Source: Bacillota bacterium (GTDB lineage: Bacteria; Bacillota; Clostridia; Acetivibrionales; DTU013). From it: 19,971 nt of DNA. A model generated the notes under the pieces. That model was given only the letters and a program-made list of their open reading frames with translations. It was not told the origin of the DNA and did no database searches. The translations under genes were made by a program, and so were the position numbers. This document shows, piece by piece, positions 6,920-13,327 of this stretch (the first letter of the stretch is position 1; each line of letters begins with the position of its first letter). The stretch covers positions 1 to 19,971 of the forward strand of contig JAEZLF010000050.1 in the NCBI GenBank assembly GCA_023435925.1. Direction: 5' to 3'.

Positions 6920-8200
6920 ATGAGAAGGCAGGTGCACAGTTTGGAGAAGATCGTTATTAATGGCCGCAGGCCGCTGCATGGGGATGTCTATGCCAGTGGC
7001 GCAAAAAATGCTGCGGTCGCAGTGGTTCCGGCAGCTTTGCTCATAGATGGTAAATGCAGAATTGAAAATCTGCCGGATATAAAGGACACGAATGTCCTGG
7101 AAGAAATACTGGGACAATTGGGTGCCGTGATTACATATGAGGACAGGAACACAGTACTGATCGATTCGAGTCAGGTTCACTCTTATATAGCTCCTTATGA
7201 GATGGTAAAAAGCATGCGGGCGTCCTACTATTTGCTTGGTGCACTGCTTGGACGTTTCGGTAAAGCGGAGGTCGCTCTTCCGGGTGGGTGCGACTTTGGT
7301 TTCAGGCCAATGGATCAGCATATCAAAGGCTTTGAGGCTATGGGAGCCACCGTCTCGATAGAAGATGGCATGATTAAGTTGAGTGCAGAAAAGCTGGTTG
7401 GAAGCCAGATTTACCTTGATGTGGTCAGTGTGGGAGCGACGATTAATCTGATGCTTGCAGCCGTTCGGGCAGAGGGCATTACAACGATTGAAAATGCTGC
7501 AAAGGAGCCTCATATTGTTGATGTCGCCAACTTTCTGAACGCTGCCGGAGCGAATATCAAAGGGGCCGGTACCGATGTGATCAAGGTGAAGGGCGTCGAG
7601 AGTCTAAAAGGGGGATCTGTCCACTCGATTATTCCGGATATGATTGAAGCGGGCACATTTATGATTGCAGCAGCTGCAACAGGGGGAGATGTTACGGTAC
7701 GGAACATTATTCCAAAGCATATGGAATCCCTGAGTGCCAAGCTGATTGAAATGAATATCAAGCTGATTGAAGGCGATGACTGGATCAGAATTATTGGCGG
7801 GGATCCGATACAAAAGGCCAATATTAAAACACTTCCGTATCCCGGGTTCGCTACGGATCTGCACCCGCCGGTGACGGTGCTGTTGTGCCTTGCAAATGGC
7901 AGCAGTACGGTTATAGAGAATATATGGCCTTCACGCTTTCAGTATGCGGATGAATTGAAGCGCATGGGAGCAAAAATACGAGTCGATGGCAGTGTTGCAG
8001 TTGTTGAAGGGCTCGGCGGGCTGACAGGCGCGCCGGTGAACGCCATAGACCTAAGGGCCGGTGCAGCGGTGGTTATAGCCGGTCTTGCAGCGGAAGGAAC
8101 CACAGAGGTGCATAACATTAAGTATATTGACCGCGGGTATGAGGACTTTGTTGGTAAGCTGAAAGGTCTTGGAGCAGATATACAAAGGATAGAGGCGTAG
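6920..8200 (+). CDS. murA: UDP-N-acetylglucosamine 1-carboxyvinyltransferase (MurA family)
   Basis: This enzyme transfers enolpyruvate from PEP to UDP-GlcNAc in the cytoplasm, the first committed step of peptidoglycan synthesis and the fosfomycin target. The 426-aa frame shows the substrate loop SGAKNAA near residue 28, the catalytic loop LPGGCDFGFRP with the reactive Cys at 124 (Cys115 in E. coli numbering), and the conserved Asp in TDLHPPVTVLL near 314. In most MurA proteins that last motif reads TD(L/M)QAQ, so DLHPPV is a variant. Two starts are possible: ATG 6920 (AGGG, 8 nt spacing), or TTG 6941 (AGGTG, 6 nt spacing), which aligns better with the usual MurA N-terminus and puts the Cys at 117. 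Bacillota often have two MurA paralogues; which this is cannot be decided here. It sits inside the yycHI-walJ block, linking it to wall synthesis. Confidence 0.93.
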   Translation: MRRQVHSLEKIVINGRRPLHGDVYASGAKNAAVAVVPAALLIDGKCRIENLPDIKDTNVLEEILGQLGAVITYEDRNTVLIDSSQVHSYIAPYEMVKSMRASYYLLGALLGRFGKAEVALPGGCDFGFRPMDQHIKGFEAMGATVSIEDGMIKLSAEKLVGSQIYLDVVSVGATINLMLAAVRAEGITTIENAAKEPHIVDVANFLNAAGANIKGAGTDVIKVKGVESLKGGSVHSIIPDMIEAGTFMIAAAATGGDVTVRNIIPKHMESLSAKLIEMNIKLIEGDDWIRIIGGDPIQKANIKTLPYPGFATDLHPPVTVLLCLANGSSTVIENIWPSRFQYADELKRMGAKIRVDGSVAVVEGLGGLTGAPVNAIDLRAGAAVVIAGLAAEGTTEVHNIKYIDRGYEDFVGKLKGLGADIQRIEA

Positions 8201-8374
8201 CCGGGGCCTTCTGAGGAACGTTCAGCCACGTATAGCCAGTGGAATTATCCCCATGGCTGCAGGCATCTACGGGCCGAGGGCAACGAAGCATACGGACGGT
8301 TGAACGGGCCCCGCAGCCGCATACATGGAGCGGACAGTGATTGAGACAGTCCTAACGGTCAAGGAGAAAAGGAT
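8201..8374 (+). other. murA-walJ intergenic gap with a weak hairpin
   Basis: This 174-bp GC-richer gap has no ORF or convincing promoter. At 8234-8258, AGCCAGTGG and CCATGGCT can pair as an 8-bp stem with one bulged G and an 8-nt loop. It lacks a following U tract, so it is not a clear terminator. The gap ends with the walJ ribosome site AAGGAG. Confidence 0.3.
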
Positions 8375-9163
8375 ATGAAATTTTGTAGTCTATATAGTGG
8401 CAGCAGCGGAAATTCTATGTTTGTGGCGTCAGGGAGTACGAGGCTGCTTTCGGATGCAGGCCTGAGTGCGAAGAAAATTATTGAGGCGCTGTGCTCCATA
8501 GGGGAGAATCCTGCGGACCTTAGCGCTATTTTAGTATCCCATGAACACAGCGATCATATCAGGGGAGCGGGTATATTGTCCCGAAAATTCAACCTGCCTA
8601 TCTATGCCAGCGAAGGCACCTGGCAAGCTATGGGGCAAATGATTGGGCCGGTTTTGGAGTCTAACAAAGTGATATTTTCATCCTATGAGCCGTTCCGGAT
8701 TGGGGATATTGAGGTAACTCCTTTTCCCATTCCCCATGACGCCAGTGAGCCCGTTGGCTATAGCTTCAGTGCAGCGGGAAAGAAGGTAACGGTCGCCACA
8801 GACATCGGGCATATCAACCTCGAGCTTTTGAGCTGTTTTGAGGATAGCGATTTGCTTTTGCTGGAGTCCAACCATGACGCCGAGATGCTGAAGGTAGGTC
8901 CTTATCCATGGAACCTGAAGAAGAGAATTGCGGGCCAGCATGGACATCTTTCCAATGATACTGCAGGAGAAGTGGTTGCATACATGGCTGAGAAGGGTAC
9001 GAAGTGTTTTTTACTGGGACATCTCAGCAAAGAGAATAATTTTCCTGAACTGGCGTACCAGACGGTCTGTAATGCATTGTGTGAAAAGAGTCTGAAGGTA
9101 GGGACGGATATCACGGTGGATGTTGTGCTCCGTGACCGTGTAGGCAAGGTAATCGAGCTATAG
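8375..9163 (+). CDS. walJ: WalJ (YycJ) metallo-beta-lactamase-fold hydrolase
   Basis: The product is 262 aa, the expected length of WalJ/YycJ (about 264 in B. subtilis). It opens with the family signature MKFCSLYSGSSGNSMFV and carries the metal-binding HEHSDH motif at residues 56-61, a further His in PIPHDASEPVGY, an Asp in VATDIGH, and GHLSKENN near the C-terminus. The fold is that of a cytoplasmic metal-dependent phosphodiesterase or nuclease; the family has been linked to coordinating DNA replication with cell-wall metabolism and to wall-antibiotic sensitivity. It normally closes the walRK-yycHI operon, and here it follows yycHI with murA in between. The start ATG has AAGGAG about 11 nt upstream. 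Confidence 0.93.
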   Translation: MKFCSLYSGSSGNSMFVASGSTRLLSDAGLSAKKIIEALCSIGENPADLSAILVSHEHSDHIRGAGILSRKFNLPIYASEGTWQAMGQMIGPVLESNKVIFSSYEPFRIGDIEVTPFPIPHDASEPVGYSFSAAGKKVTVATDIGHINLELLSCFEDSDLLLLESNHDAEMLKVGPYPWNLKKRIAGQHGHLSNDTAGEVVAYMAEKGTKCFLLGHLSKENNFPELAYQTVCNALCEKSLKVGTDITVDVVLRDRVGKVIEL

Positions 9164-9208
9164 TTAAAAAGATTAGTGAGCTGATTCCTTTCATTACCAG
9201 TAAATATG

Positions 9209-9229
9209 CCTCCGGCGGGAAAAAGGAGG
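9209..9229 (+). promoter_or_regulatory. Hairpin that could occlude the channel gene's ribosome site
   Basis: CCTCC (9209-9213) can pair with GGAGG (9225-9229), which is the Shine-Dalgarno core of the TTG-started channel gene; the loop is 11 nt. The stem is only 5 bp, though all but one pair are G-C. This would lower initiation when folded; it is an inference from sequence alone. Confidence 0.35.
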
Positions 9230-9236
9230 ATGCGAG

Positions 9237-10469
9237 TTGATTGATTTTATTAATAATCTGCTGCAGTCGAATGGAGTGAATGAAACAGTATCTATACAGT
9301 TATCTTATGCGGTTACTGTTATAAGCATTGTTTTTATTTGCTTGTGCATTGATTTTATTTCGAAAAGGTTCTTGTTAAAGCTATTAAGTTTTTACATCAA
9401 AAGAAGCAAGAGCAAATGGGATGATATTTTTCTAGAGAAAAAGGTATTTGAGCAAATTGCGCATATTCCGCCGTTCATTGTTATTCACATGGTTGCTCCT
9501 TTATTTCCTTCTTACCAAAGCTGGATTCAGCGGCTTGCTTTCTCTTTCATTATTTTTTTTATCATGCTATCGCTGAATAAGATCATAGATTCTGTGGAGT
9601 ACATATACAGGCAATATGAAATTTCCAGGATGCGGCCTATTAAAGGATATCTGCAGGTTGTAAAAATATTTGTCTTCATGATGTGTGGCATTATTATCGT
9701 CAGCACAATTATGGAACGCTCGCCATGGATATTACTAAGCGGGCTTGGTGCCGCTACCGCGGTAATATTACTGATATTCCAGAATTCTATCTTAGGACTT
9801 GTCGCCAGTATTCAGCTTTCTACAAACGATATGGTGCAAATTGGAGATTGGATTGAAATGGCTTCTCATGGCGCAGACGGCGCTGTTACAGAAATATCTT
9901 TGCATACTGTAAAGGTACAGAACTGGGACAAGACTATTGTTACGATTCCTACCCATGCATTGATTTCCGAGTCATTTAAGAGCTGGAAGGGTATGAAGGA
10001 ATCGGGCGGCAGAAGAATAAAGAGAGCTGTAAATATAGATGTGAATAGCATTAAATTTTGTGATGAGGAAATGATAGAACGATTTAAAAAAATACAGTAT
10101 ATTGAAGAATATATTGAGGCTCGAACAGCTGAAATAGAAGCATATAATAAAGCTCACAATATCAATTCTGAAAGCATTGTGAACGGCAGACATTTGACGA
10201 ATATAGGCACATTCAGGGTATACGTGAAAAATTATATCGAAAACCATCCGGGAGTGAATAAGGCTATGACTCGGATGATTAGACAATTACAGCCATCAGA
10301 AAACGGTCTGCCTATAGAAATTTATGCTTTCACAAGCGTAACAGACTGGGTGGAATATGAAGGGATCCAATCGGATATTTTTGACCATTTGCTGGCTGTC
10401 ATTCCGGAATTTGATTTAAAGATTTATCAAAACCCGTCGGGAAATGATTTCAGGAAGTTTGTTTCATAA
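9237..10469 (+). CDS. ybdG: YbdG-like mechanosensitive channel (MscS superfamily)
   Basis: The 410-aa membrane protein matches E. coli YbdG (415 aa) along its whole length as I remember that sequence. Shared stretches include ILLSGLGAATAVILLIFQNSILGLVASIQL (the pore-lining helix region, about 166-195), a DMVQIGDWIEM beta-domain entry, NWDKTIVTIPTHALISESFK, a GGRRIKR turn, RHLTNIGTFR, and the C-terminal GLPIEIYAF and QSDIFDHLLAVIPEF. About five helices precede the cytoplasmic domain. Such channels release solutes on hypo-osmotic membrane tension. The start is TTG at 9237: AGGAGG lies 7 nt upstream, and the nearby ATG at 9230 runs into a stop after four codons. It follows walJ by 73 bp and probably shares its transcript. 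Confidence 0.88.
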   Translation: MIDFINNLLQSNGVNETVSIQLSYAVTVISIVFICLCIDFISKRFLLKLLSFYIKRSKSKWDDIFLEKKVFEQIAHIPPFIVIHMVAPLFPSYQSWIQRLAFSFIIFFIMLSLNKIIDSVEYIYRQYEISRMRPIKGYLQVVKIFVFMMCGIIIVSTIMERSPWILLSGLGAATAVILLIFQNSILGLVASIQLSTNDMVQIGDWIEMASHGADGAVTEISLHTVKVQNWDKTIVTIPTHALISESFKSWKGMKESGGRRIKRAVNIDVNSIKFCDEEMIERFKKIQYIEEYIEARTAEIEAYNKAHNINSESIVNGRHLTNIGTFRVYVKNYIENHPGVNKAMTRMIRQLQPSENGLPIEIYAFTSVTDWVEYEGIQSDIFDHLLAVIPEFDLKIYQNPSGNDFRKFVS

Positions 10470-10487
10470 GCATGAATGTGGTTCGCC

Positions 10488-10537
10488 GGTTGAGGACGGC
10501 TGAGGTTGGCTGAGGCCATTTGAGGTCGGTTGTGATG
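10488..10537 (+). repeat. Degenerate 10-bp tandem repeat before rlmH
   Basis: Five consecutive 10-mers: GGTTGAGGAC, GGCTGAGGTT, GGCTGAGGCC, ATTTGAGGTC and GGTTGTGATG. The consensus is GGYTGAGGNY; four units keep TGAGG and the fifth is decayed. The repeat lies in the 100-bp gap between the channel gene and rlmH, ending 20 bp before the rlmH ribosome site. Confidence 0.7.
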
Positions 10538-10569
10538 GTAATGATGAAAAATATTGCGGAGGCTCATGG

Positions 10570-11049
10570 ATGAAGGTAGGAATTGTTGCAGTGGGAAAAC
10601 TGAAGGAGCGGTATCTGAAGGATGGCATTGGTGAATATGCCAAGCGCCTTTCGCGGTTTTGCGACCTGCAGCTGCTGGAGGTGGAGGATGAACAGGCGCC
10701 GGATTCACTGAGCGCAATGCAGGAGGAACAGGTAAAGAAAAAGGAAGCTCTCAGGGTATTAAGCAAGATAAAGGACGGAACATTTCTGATTGTACTGGAT
10801 GTCAAAGGTGAGAAGATGTCGTCTGAAGGGTTTGCTGAAGCTTTGCAGACTTGTTTTTCACGCGGCAGGTCCAATATCACTTTCATCATTGGAGGTTCTC
10901 TGGGTCTTGATGCTGAGCTGATCAAGAAGGCTGACCTGAGGCTGTCTTTTTCCGATATGACCTTTCCCCACCAGCTCACTCGCCTGATACTATTGGAACA
11001 GCTATTCCGTGCATTTAAGATAATGAGTCATGAGACGTACCACAAGTAA
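10570..11049 (+). CDS. rlmH: 23S rRNA (pseudouridine-1915-N3) methyltransferase RlmH
   Basis: At 159 aa this is the standard length for RlmH, a small SPOUT-class enzyme that uses S-adenosylmethionine to methylate pseudouridine 1915 in helix 69 of 23S rRNA. It begins MKVGIVAVGKLKERYLKDGI and includes DGTFLIVLDVKGEKMSSEGFA, the trefoil-knot SAM loop FIIGGSLGLD (Gly108-Gly109), and LSFSDMTFPHQLTRLILLEQL. The tail RAFKIMSHETYHK replaces the more common R.I..G.PYHK but keeps the invariant YHK. GGAGG lies 7 nt before the ATG; an overlapping ATG four bases earlier is out of frame. rlmH is often found close to walJ in Bacillota, which agrees with this layout. It is the last plus-strand gene of the cluster. 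Confidence 0.96.
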   Translation: MKVGIVAVGKLKERYLKDGIGEYAKRLSRFCDLQLLEVEDEQAPDSLSAMQEEQVKKKEALRVLSKIKDGTFLIVLDVKGEKMSSEGFAEALQTCFSRGRSNITFIIGGSLGLDAELIKKADLRLSFSDMTFPHQLTRLILLEQLFRAFKIMSHETYHK

Positions 11050-11087
11050 CCAATAATGCACAACTGAATATTTATATAAAACTGATA

Positions 11088-11873
11088 TTAAATATCTACA
11101 ATAGGTACAGATCCGTCTACCCAATTTAATTGGCTATCAATCATAAACTGTTCACACCAGTGCCTATCAGATGTGTACCAATTGTGAAAGCCGTTGATGC
11201 TTTTGTACAAAGCTTCTACAGAAGAACTATCTTTTAGTTCTACAACGTTATTTATACAAAGCATAAGGTTATCTGGCTTTTTTTCAACATCCTCCAAAAC
11301 TTTCAGAAACCATTTATAGGAAGGGAATAAGGTTTCATTGTATGCCAATATGAGCCTTCCTGCAAATAAGACAAAGTTGGAAAGGCAGTAGTCCATTAGA
11401 AATTTGTTATTTCTTTTTAATCCTTCATAAAAATACCAATTCCATGTTTCAAATTGGGCATAGAATTTATTTATATTCTCTTGCTTTCTTTCAACAGGGT
11501 ATTTTGACGCATCTTTGACAAGTTGCTCCAACCCATCAATTTTGGAATATGAAATAAAAGCACCTTGAAAAGCAAATTTAGCAGGTTCACTACCAAATTC
11601 GGCAACCTTTTTTATATAGTCGGTGCATGTGCATTTTCCATCAACATAACCATCATCATAATTGCAGGATTCCCTTTCAAAATAGAAAACGGTATTTTCC
11701 TTTAACGCCTTTTTGTAATCCTCCTCGGATAAAACAATCATTATATCAACATCGGAATTTTCATTTGCATATCCGTGAGCTATAGAACCTCCAATAATTA
11801 CACCCAGAATCTCATCCCGTACTTTGAGCTTGTTTGTTATTGTTTCAATTGCTGTTATATGGTGCTTGTACAT
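11088..11873 (-). CDS. Nucleotidyltransferase-fold protein (DNA polymerase beta superfamily)
   Basis: The motif GGSIAHGYANENSDVDIMIV (about residues 28-47) is the GS...DxD signature of polymerase-beta-type nucleotidyltransferases, with Asp41 and Asp43 as the metal ligands. The remaining 210 residues are helical and rich in aromatic residues (QFETWNWYFYEGL, NGFHNWYTSDRHW), like the C-terminal domains of small-molecule adenylyltransferases such as the aminoglycoside ANT group, but I cannot assign a substrate. The start chosen is ATG 11873, with AAGGAG 9 nt upstream; an in-frame GTG at 11882 overlaps the ribosome site. The length is 261 aa. Four cysteines cluster at SCNYDDGYVDGKCTC, possibly a metal site. 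The gene is AT-richer than its neighbours and transcribed against rlmH, so it may be a later insertion. Confidence 0.75.
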   Translation of the reverse strand: MYKHHITAIETITNKLKVRDEILGVIIGGSIAHGYANENSDVDIMIVLSEEDYKKALKENTVFYFERESCNYDDGYVDGKCTCTDYIKKVAEFGSEPAKFAFQGAFISYSKIDGLEQLVKDASKYPVERKQENINKFYAQFETWNWYFYEGLKRNNKFLMDYCLSNFVLFAGRLILAYNETLFPSYKWFLKVLEDVEKKPDNLMLCINNVVELKDSSSVEALYKSINGFHNWYTSDRHWCEQFMIDSQLNWVDGSVPIVDI

Positions 11874-11913
11874 AGTTATCACTCCTTGAAACCTTCTGGA
11901 TTATGAGGTTGAT

Positions 11914-11943
11914 ATAATAATTATCCGATTAATGCAAATACAA
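11914..11943 (-). promoter_or_regulatory. Candidate promoter of the nucleotidyltransferase gene
   Basis: On the minus strand TTGTAT (11943-11938) and TATTAT (11919-11914) are separated by 18 bp. The start would fall near 11907, about 34 nt before the ATG. The whole element lies within or beside the perfect inverted repeat at 11919-11954. Confidence 0.4.
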
Positions 11944-11954
11944 ATCGGATAATT
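11919..11954. repeat. Perfect 12-bp inverted repeat in the divergent interval
   Basis: AATTATCCGATT (11919-11930) and AATCGGATAATT (11943-11954) are exact reverse complements separated by 12 bp. It overlaps the candidate minus-strand promoter and lies next to a weak plus-strand promoter (TTGTGT 11953-11958, TATAAC 11977-11982). It could be an operator for a dimeric regulator or a small hairpin in either transcript. Confidence 0.75.
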
Positions 11955-12038
11955 GTGTTAATAAGCGCATAGACATTATAACATTTTTTGGTGTAGAATC
12001 AATCATATTGTTTAATTAAATTCCGACGTTAACATGAT

Positions 12039-12102
12039 CTACTTTAAGTAGGATTATTAAAGATCCTTAGTAAGTAGACTGGCCTTTTAGTTAAGGTATG
12101 AT
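12039..12102 (+). promoter_or_regulatory. Candidate promoter/operator of the aldo/keto reductase gene
   Basis: CTACTTTAAGTAG (12039-12051) is a perfect 6-bp palindrome around one base. Its TAAGTAG half recurs at 12071-12077, 26 bp on, overlapping TAGACT (12075-12080), which with TATGAT (12097-12102) at 16-bp spacing could be a weak promoter. The leader to the ATG would be about 30 nt. Confidence 0.35.
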
Positions 12103-12139
12103 AAAATATACTCATATCAATGCGCAAAGGAGATCGACT

Positions 12140-13270
12140 ATGAAGTATCGCAAATATGGAATTACCGGAGAAATGGTTTCAACATTGGGCTTTGGGTGCA
12201 TGAGGTTGCCTGAGGTTGAAATCAACGGAGAGTGGTATATTGATGAAGATAAGGCACTCCCGCTGCTATACAAAGCTTATGAAAGCGGTGTAAACTATTT
12301 TGACTCGGCGCCATATTACTGTCACAAGAATAGTGAATATGCCATGGGTAAGGCTTTGAAAAGTGTGAGGGACAAGGTAATGATGACTACCAAGCTGCCC
12401 CTGGAGCAAGTAAAGAAGTCTTCCGATCTGAGGAAAATGCTTGAAAGCAGCTTGAATAAGATCGATACCCCATACATTAACTTTTATCACTTTTGGGGGA
12501 TAAACAAAGGCTCCCTTGAGCAGATCAAGAATCTTAGTCTTTTCGAAGAGGCTTTAAAAGCCAAGGAAGAGGGACTAATCAGGCATATCAGCTTTTCATT
12601 TCATGATGCACCTGAGAATATGATTGATATTATAGACGCAGGTGAAGGAATTCTGGAGACCGTGCTATGTCAGTACAATCTTCTGGATCGGGCAAATGAA
12701 AGCTCTATTGCATATGCAGCAAAGAAGGGGCTTGGCATAGCGGCTATGGGACCCGTAGGAGGCGGAAGGCTTGCGGCACCGACTGAGCTGTACAAAAAGC
12801 TCACCGGTAAAGAATCCAAAGCGACATATGAACTTGCATTGAGATTTGTTCTGGGAAATGAGAATATAAGTCTTGCTCTTTCGGGCATGGAAAATATGGA
12901 TATGCTGGAGAAGAACCTGGCGATTGCCGATTTGGAAACTTATATGAGTAAGGATGAATGGGATAAGGTGGGTGTTGCTATGGAGGATATCCACAAATTC
13001 TCGGAACTGTATTGCACCGGCTGCAACTACTGCCAGCCTTGTCCTGCGAATATCATCATTCCTAAGATATTTAACATGTATACATATCACAATGTTTATG
13101 GATTAACGACAGTAGCAAAAAAAGAACTGGCAGAATACAAAAAGGACTCGAGTAAAGGTGCGCTGCCTGAGGCGTGTATCGATTGCGGCGAATGTGAGGT
13201 AAAATGCCCGCAGCACTTGAAAATCAGGGAAGAGCTGAAGAGAGTTGTCAACATCCTCGAAGAGGCATAG
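12140..13270 (+). CDS. Aldo/keto reductase with C-terminal 4Fe-4S ferredoxin-like domain
   Basis: Residues 1-270 form a TIM-barrel aldo/keto reductase. TLGFGCMRLP opens the barrel, and the catalytic set Asp55 and Tyr60 (FDSAPYY), Lys85 (MTTKLP) and a His at 117 (NFYHFWG) is present. The C-terminal part has two clusters of CX2CX2CX3C, at Cys292/295/298/302 and Cys346/349/352/356, each followed by Pro as in 2[4Fe-4S] ferredoxins. The iron-sulfur part suggests electron exchange with ferredoxin or flavin beside NAD(P)H, as in many anaerobe members of unknown substrate. The start is ATG 12140 with AAAGGAG 8 nt upstream; a frame extension to 12098 lacks a ribosome site. The product is 376 aa. It is monocistronic and convergent with the MATE gene. 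Confidence 0.9.
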   Translation: MKYRKYGITGEMVSTLGFGCMRLPEVEINGEWYIDEDKALPLLYKAYESGVNYFDSAPYYCHKNSEYAMGKALKSVRDKVMMTTKLPLEQVKKSSDLRKMLESSLNKIDTPYINFYHFWGINKGSLEQIKNLSLFEEALKAKEEGLIRHISFSFHDAPENMIDIIDAGEGILETVLCQYNLLDRANESSIAYAAKKGLGIAAMGPVGGGRLAAPTELYKKLTGKESKATYELALRFVLGNENISLALSGMENMDMLEKNLAIADLETYMSKDEWDKVGVAMEDIHKFSELYCTGCNYCQPCPANIIIPKIFNMYTYHNVYGLTTVAKKELAEYKKDSSKGALPEACIDCGECEVKCPQHLKIREELKRVVNILEEA

Positions 13271-13284
13271 CTAGTGTAGAAAGA

Positions 13285-13323
13285 GTCTACTGCAAAAAGT
13301 TAACATGACATTTTGCAGTAGAC
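13285..13323. terminator. Hairpin between convergent aldo/keto reductase and MATE genes
   Basis: GTCTACTGCAAAA (13285-13297) pairs perfectly with TTTTGCAGTAGAC (13311-13323) around a 13-nt loop. It lies 14 bp after the reductase stop and 4 bp before the MATE stop, so it can serve both transcripts. Neither side has a long U tract, although the A/T half of the stem is at its apex. Confidence 0.7.
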
Positions 13324-13327
13324 AGGG

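Noticed and set aside
6836..7513. A 225-codon minus-strand open frame opposite murA
   Set aside because: It lies wholly opposite the strongly conserved MurA coding region and promoter, has a composition rich in His, Arg and Cys, and no ribosome site or recognisable domain. It is a shadow of the real gene.
9230..9244. ATG at 9230 as start of the channel gene
   Set aside because: It reads four codons and then TGA; the overlapping TTG at 9237 opens the full YbdG-like frame with better spacing to AGGAGG.
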